Assembly (NCBI GenBank): GCA_015146655.1
Contig: VKHL01000027.1
Coordinates: forward strand, 1 to 64,000
Reading direction: 5' to 3'
Length of the DNA: 64,000 nt
Source of the DNA: Ochromonas danica
Taxonomy: Eukaryota; Sar; Chrysophyceae; Chromulinales; Chromulinaceae
Shown here: in pieces, positions 59,885 to 64,000 of the stretch
Layout: each line of letters begins with the position of its first letter
Position numbering within the stretch: the first letter of the stretch is position 1
Translations under genes and position numbers: made by a program
Notes under the pieces: generated by a model
Told to the model about the DNA's origin: nothing
What the model saw: only the letters and a program-made list of their open reading frames with translations
The model's database searches: none

Positions 59885-62243
59885 ATGATAGCTGTAAACT
59901 TCATTTTAGTGGTGGCACTTTTATGCGGGGTATGCGATGCATTTTCCCCCATCAAGGTTACGTCCAGACGTATGCACGTGCACTTCAGCCAACTGCTCAT
60001 GCATGAAGAGGTAAGGCAAACCGCACAGATTTTGCCAAGAAAGATTTTCTCCAACAGCCCCGCTATTTTCTCTCTCTCTGGACAGGGGGAGGTTGAAAGG
60101 CTCAAATATTGTGAAGATGTTACTCGCACAATTCGCAGACCCACCAGGTAACTGCAGTTTGCTCATTTCAGGTCTCAACAAGCTTAACCAGGCGGGTGCT
60201 GATAGAACTGTGACCGTTGGCAAGACTAAGTTAGGCTCAAGCCATCCCATAGCTAAGCAAACGATGACCACCACTAGTACGAGAGACGTGGAGAGTTCTG
60301 TCAACCAGGTGAGTGAGCTTTTCTTTTCTTGTCCGTTTGCCCAGACAGAACTAACCCTTGCTTAGATTCTTAAAATTGCGAAAGAAGGAGGGGATTTGGC
60401 TCGCCTCACAGTACAAGGAAAGATTGAAGCTGATGCTTGTATGAGTATCCGCGAGTCATTGTGGCAGAAAGGTTGCGACATCCCACTCGTGGCAGATATT
60501 CATTTCACGCCATCCATTGCCATGCGAGTGGCTGAAGCCTTTGAAAAGATCCGTGTCAATCCAGGAAACTTTGCAGATGGCATGAAGAGCTTTGAGGAGA
60601 AGGTCTACAACTCTCGCGATGAGTTTGATGCAGATCTCGAGGATATCGAGAAGGTCTTTGTGCCCCTCGTACAGAAACTAAAAGAGAAAGGGCGTGCTCT
60701 ACGTATTGGAACTAATCATGGCTCTCTTTCTGCTCGTGTGATGAGCTATTGGGGAGACTCTCCTCGCGGAATGGTGGAATCTGCCTTGGAGTTTGCGAAT
60801 ATCTGCCGTAAGCAGGACTTCCACAACTTCGTCTTCTCTATGAAGGCATCAAATCCTCTGGTCATGGTTCAAGCTTATCGTTTGCTATCTGCTGAGATGT
60901 ACAAGCGTGGATGGGATTATCCTCTTCATTTGGGTGTTACCGAGGCTGGAGAAGGAGAAGATGGACGTATGAAAAGTGCAATTGGCATTGGCACCCTTCT
61001 TGCTGATGGCCTTGGAGATACTGTGCGTGTTTCTTTGACTGAAGATCCAGATTTGGAACTTAAGCCATGCAAAGCTCTCATTGGTTTGGGCGAGGAGCTT
61101 TTGAATGAGAAGAAGTTCGAAGCTATCCCGGCTTGGGAGGAGACTCACCGAAACTTCCAGCACATCGTCAAGCGCCGAGGCGTCCTTCCCAACGCTGAGG
61201 AGGGAGAAACCTTTGATGCTCGTAACTTCCTGCATCGCGATGGTAGCGTCTTTTCTGTCGTTAGCCTTGAGGAACTTCGTGAGGAGACACGTCTTTACAA
61301 TAGCCTTGCTGCTCGCACTGTCTTGGGCATGCCTTTCAAAGATATTTCCACTGCTGATAGTATTTATCTACCTGAAGTTCCTTCTCAAACTGATGGAGAG
61401 AGCAGAAGGACTCTTCGTAGATTGCAAGAAGGTGGCGTTGGGGTGTTTGCCCCTATCGCCCAATTGCAGGCAAATCCACTACCCAATTCTGCTGCTGTCA
61501 TCTCTCTCGATCAATTGACCACTCAAAGCCTTCCTGCTTTGCCATCAGGTAGTATCCGCTATGCAGTGAAAGTTACCGGCTTAGAGGCAGAGCATATGTA
61601 TAATACCTTGAAGTCGATCAGCATGCTCTCGTCAAAGCTCATCACAGTCATCATTGAGCCACCATCTCATGTGTCTCGAGTGCATGCTAGCAGACGCGCT
61701 TTCGAGATGATCCAGCGTACAGAGAACAATTTGCCCGTCATCCTCTCTTTGACCTTTCCGTCTGTGCACGACAAGGATGAGCTCATCCTGCGCTCAGGAT
61801 TTGAGCTCGGAGCACTTCTCGTTGACGGTTTAGGCGATGGAATCATGATCAGCGCTCCTCAAACAGATCTGGGGCTTCTTCGCACCACTTCGTTCAACCT
61901 TTTGCAGGGTGTTCGTATGCGCTCGGTGAAGACTGATTTTGTCTCCTGCCCCAGCTGTGGTCGCACCCTCTTCGACATCCAAGAGGTGACCGAACAGATC
62001 AAGGCACGCACTGGACATCTCCCTGGCGTTTCTATTGCTATCATGGGCTGCATAGTCAATGGACCTGGAGAGATGGCGGATGCAGACTTCGGTTATGTTG
62101 GCGGCGCTCCAGGTAAAATCGATCTCTACGTAGGCAAGGAGGTGGTTCGAAGGGCTATTCCCAATGCTCAAGCTTGCGATGAACTTGTCAAGTTGATTCA
62201 GGAGCATGGTCGCTGGCAAGATCCTCCCACTCAGACACAGTAA
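59885..62243 (+). CDS. ispG: IspG/HDS, 4-hydroxy-3-methylbut-2-enyl diphosphate synthase, plastid precursor
   Basis: Exons 59885-60010, 60086-60147, 60206-60308, 60366-62243; 722 aa. It reduces MEcPP to HMBPP in the plastid MEP isoprenoid pathway, using a 4Fe-4S cluster. The N-terminus MIAVNFILVVALLCGVCDA is a signal peptide. It is followed at once by FSPIKVTSRR, so cleavage gives Phe at +1 and a basic transit peptide, the bipartite import signal of red-derived complex plastids. The mature part starts around TVTVGKTKLGSSHPIAKQTMT. Family text: LVADIHFTPSIAMRVAE, KIRVNPGNFAD, RIGTNHGSLS, HLGVTEAGEGEDGRMKSAIG, and the plant-type central domain absent from most bacteria. The cluster cysteines are C625, C628 (CPSCGRTLF) and C659 (IMGCIVNGPGEMADADFG). 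Ending with HGRWQDPP makes it full length. It shows that the organism has a plastid. Confidence 0.97.
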
Positions 62244-62347
62244 AGATGAATAGAGAACAACCAGGCACCACGCGCCTTAAATTACAAAGAAAGAGTTTGA
62301 CCTGAAAAGGTGTCTATGTGCATTATGTCTTATCATCTTTATCAACC

Positions 62348-63022
62348 TTAGGCTTCTGGTGCATTCTTTAGCGCTTGTGCGCGGACACGTTTGCGGTATT
62401 CTGTCTTGTTGGAAAGGAATACCTCAATAGCCTCGCGCTGAGCAGGGCTATTGGGATTGGGGTTATCCAGCAACTCCTGCACACCAAGAAGGAGTTGTTT
62501 AATAGTGATAGCAGGCCTCCAGCCATCGTCTTCATTGAGGATTGAGAGACAGATCGTGCCTGAAGGATAGACATTGGGATGAAAGAGAGGAGGCACGAAT
62601 TTGCACTTAGGAGGCTATTCGGCATACATCATCATTATTATCCACGTGAGTTAGCAAACTAAACAACAGGTGTCTACTACCTTGACGGGGTACTCATCTG
62701 GGAACTCCATAACAATCTTGTAGACGCCACCCGCCCAGTCGGTATCTGTCAATCGAAGAAAAGGTCAGTTCATTCGCGAAGGAAGGAGAGCAAAGAAGGA
62801 AGCAAACGCACTTTCTTTCCCAGGGATGCCTTCATAAACATACAGAAAGGTTAGAGGAAGCTAAAACAGAAAGAAGAATGCGCTGAGCCCACCTGCTTCC
62901 CACACCATCAGATTGGTGGAGTTGTCGTCACGCTTCTGTGGGCGAGCATAGAAGCCAGGAGGATGATCCTTCCTCCAGTTCTTCCTCTCTTCAGACAGTC
63001 TCCCCACGGCGATCCCACTCAT
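62348..63022 (-). CDS. UBC9: UBC9/UBE2I-type SUMO-conjugating E2
   Basis: Exons 63022-62893, 62829-62813, 62745-62681, 62614-62348. It transfers SUMO from the E1 to substrates in the nucleus. The N-terminus [21 protein letters not shown] and NLMVWEA match UBC9 (human MSGIALSRLAQERKAW). They are followed by [44 protein letters not shown] with the active-site Cys in [25 protein letters not shown], and [16 protein letters not shown]. The expected length is about 159 aa. The second exon is a 17-nt microexon. With strict GT-AG splicing the frame is one base short between exons 2 and 3 (479 coding bases in all). The family alignment needs one extra base there, which a GT-CA or TG-AG junction, or a one-base error in this sequence, would supply. 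Exons 1, 3 and 4 are otherwise intact. Confidence 0.9.
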
Positions 63023-63367
63023 ACTCGAAAAAGCTGGCAGGGCAGTTGTGGTGATGACCTATTTCGATGACTTTGATTTTGTCTCGCTGGCTTAGTCTAA
63101 CCGTTAACTTCCCACAGAAAGGGAATGCACGGGGCTGACCACTCTACTGGACTATGGACTACATGCACTAGTCTACCTCCTGTCTATCTGATCATCTATC
63201 GGTTGGAAGAAAAAGAAAATCCTTAGTCTTTAAGAAGCTTTACACAAGCAATAATAAAGAATACCAGCAACCAAAACTACCACACATATCGCATGGCAAG
63301 ATACAAAGTCCTCATCAAAACTGCTTCAGTCAAAAATGGTAGCTGCAAAGCACATGCCTCGCACACA
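63023..63367. other. Spacer between thioesterase 3' end and UBC9 start
   Basis: About 345 bp with no supported gene. It should contain the UBC9 promoter and the 3' UTR of the thioesterase gene; both genes run leftwards. Confidence 0.5.
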
Positions 63368-64000
63368 TCAGTACTTGGCATTAAGCCATGCATCAATGTT
63401 ACCATGGATAACTTTTGCTCCTTGAACTAAGGTTTTAGCCTCCTCAGAAGTCACTGGCAAGACCTTTCTCAAGGCGACGTTGTGTCCGAAGCCGAAAGTA
63501 AACATAAAGGAATTGCTCACAAAGCTCGACGCCCTATGCCACAGTAGGAAAACGCAGAGATAAAGGAAAGAAGCTCGGTGACAAGAAGCGAAGATCTCAC
63601 CTCTCTGGACGAACAACTTGACAAAGCACTTCTACGACTACGCGCGGGTGAATGGGATCGTCCGACGTGAAGATCACACGACTTTTCAATCGCAACAGAT
63701 CACCCACATCCACAGGACGGCGAAACGCAATGGAATCACTCTACGAGAATTTATCCAACCCATTTCATATACCAAGTACAACAAACAAAACGGAATTCAC
63801 TCACCTCCAAGAAAACTGGATAGCAACCTGCAAATGTATAACACGTAGCCAACGCGAGATCATAGGCGCGATGCACTATAATAGTATGTAATCGCTAAAA
63901 TATAGTTTCTGAAAGCATTATGCGTACAGTCACTTACTAATAAAGCCTCCAAAAACTCTGCCAGCGGTGTTGACGTTCTGTGGATGACAGACAAGACTAT
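63368..64000 (-). CDS. ACOT9-type acyl-CoA thioesterase (hotdog), 3' part, cut by window edge
   Basis: The C-terminal exons are visible: right edge to 63938, 63875-63805, 63740-63601, 63533-63368. Joined in frame they give HPQNVNTAGRVFGGFIM, HRAYDLALATCYTF, SIAFRRPVDVGDLLRLKS, PRVVVEVLCQVVRPER and SNSFMFTFGF, then KVLPVTSEEAKTLVQGA. These match the second hotdog domain of ACOT9/ACOT10 enzymes (compare FGGFLM, RPVDVGSLL, a Phe-rich strand, and VVPETYEEAM at the end), which hydrolyse acyl-CoAs, usually in mitochondria. The N-terminal half and any targeting signal lie beyond base 64000. The intron phases agree at every junction. Confidence 0.85.

Noticed and set aside
1-64000. CRISPR array, bacterial operon or prophage
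   Set aside because: Spliced genes, a telomere and eukaryote-specific proteins rule out a prokaryotic replicon. No spaced direct-repeat array was seen.

Overview
The window begins with a (CCCTAA)n array at bases 1-78, so it is the left end of a chromosome with TTAGGG telomeres. The genes are eukaryotic and carry short GT-AG introns, mostly 50-100 bp. Two clues point to a flagellated alga with a secondary red plastid, most likely an ochrophyte stramenopile. The IspG precursor has a signal peptide followed by a CDA/FSP cleavage context with Phe at +1, the mark of red-derived complex plastids. SPAG1 (a dynein-arm assembly factor) and an axonemal-type dynein heavy-chain relative imply cilia. The species cannot be named from this window.

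Layout. 1-78 telomere; 79-487 short subtelomere. 488-4151 (+) MAP3K-type kinase with a C-terminal zinc finger. 4344-23044 (-) a giant dynein heavy-chain homologue, read as four exons encoding 6160 aa. 23260-26591 (-) PRP6. 26892-29547 (-) ABC1K atypical kinase. 29812-32241 (+) response-regulator receiver split by a long insertion. 32693-33979 (-) coiled-coil protein. About 34000-36980 is a gene-poor island with microsatellites and a telomere-like tract. 36984-38709 (-) short SSRP1/Pob3. 38797-39745 (+) VAMP7-like longin SNARE. 39807-42967 (-) organellar valyl-tRNA synthetase. 43397-44963 (+) coiled-coil protein. 45054-47962 (-) SPAG1. 48254-49131 (-) small unknown protein. 49371-50279 (+) coiled-coil protein. 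50409-53321 (-) CDC45. 53577-57062 (+) ATG11/FIP200. 57370-59335 (-) Cys-based phosphatase. 59885-62243 (+) plastid IspG. 62348-63022 (-) UBC9. 63368 to the right edge (-) ACOT9-type thioesterase, cut by the window.

Most genes are unrelated housekeeping genes in tight head-to-head or tail-to-tail pairs, so shared promoters are likely. The thematic link is motility: the dynein homologue and SPAG1. The standout is the dynein homologue. It keeps the dynein architecture, but AAA1, the main ATPase site of every dynein motor, has lost its Walker A and Walker B residues, and the chain is much longer than normal dyneins. It is probably a non-motor 'pseudo-dynein'. All exon models here were built by eye from splice signals, frame continuity and remembered family motifs; no search was run.
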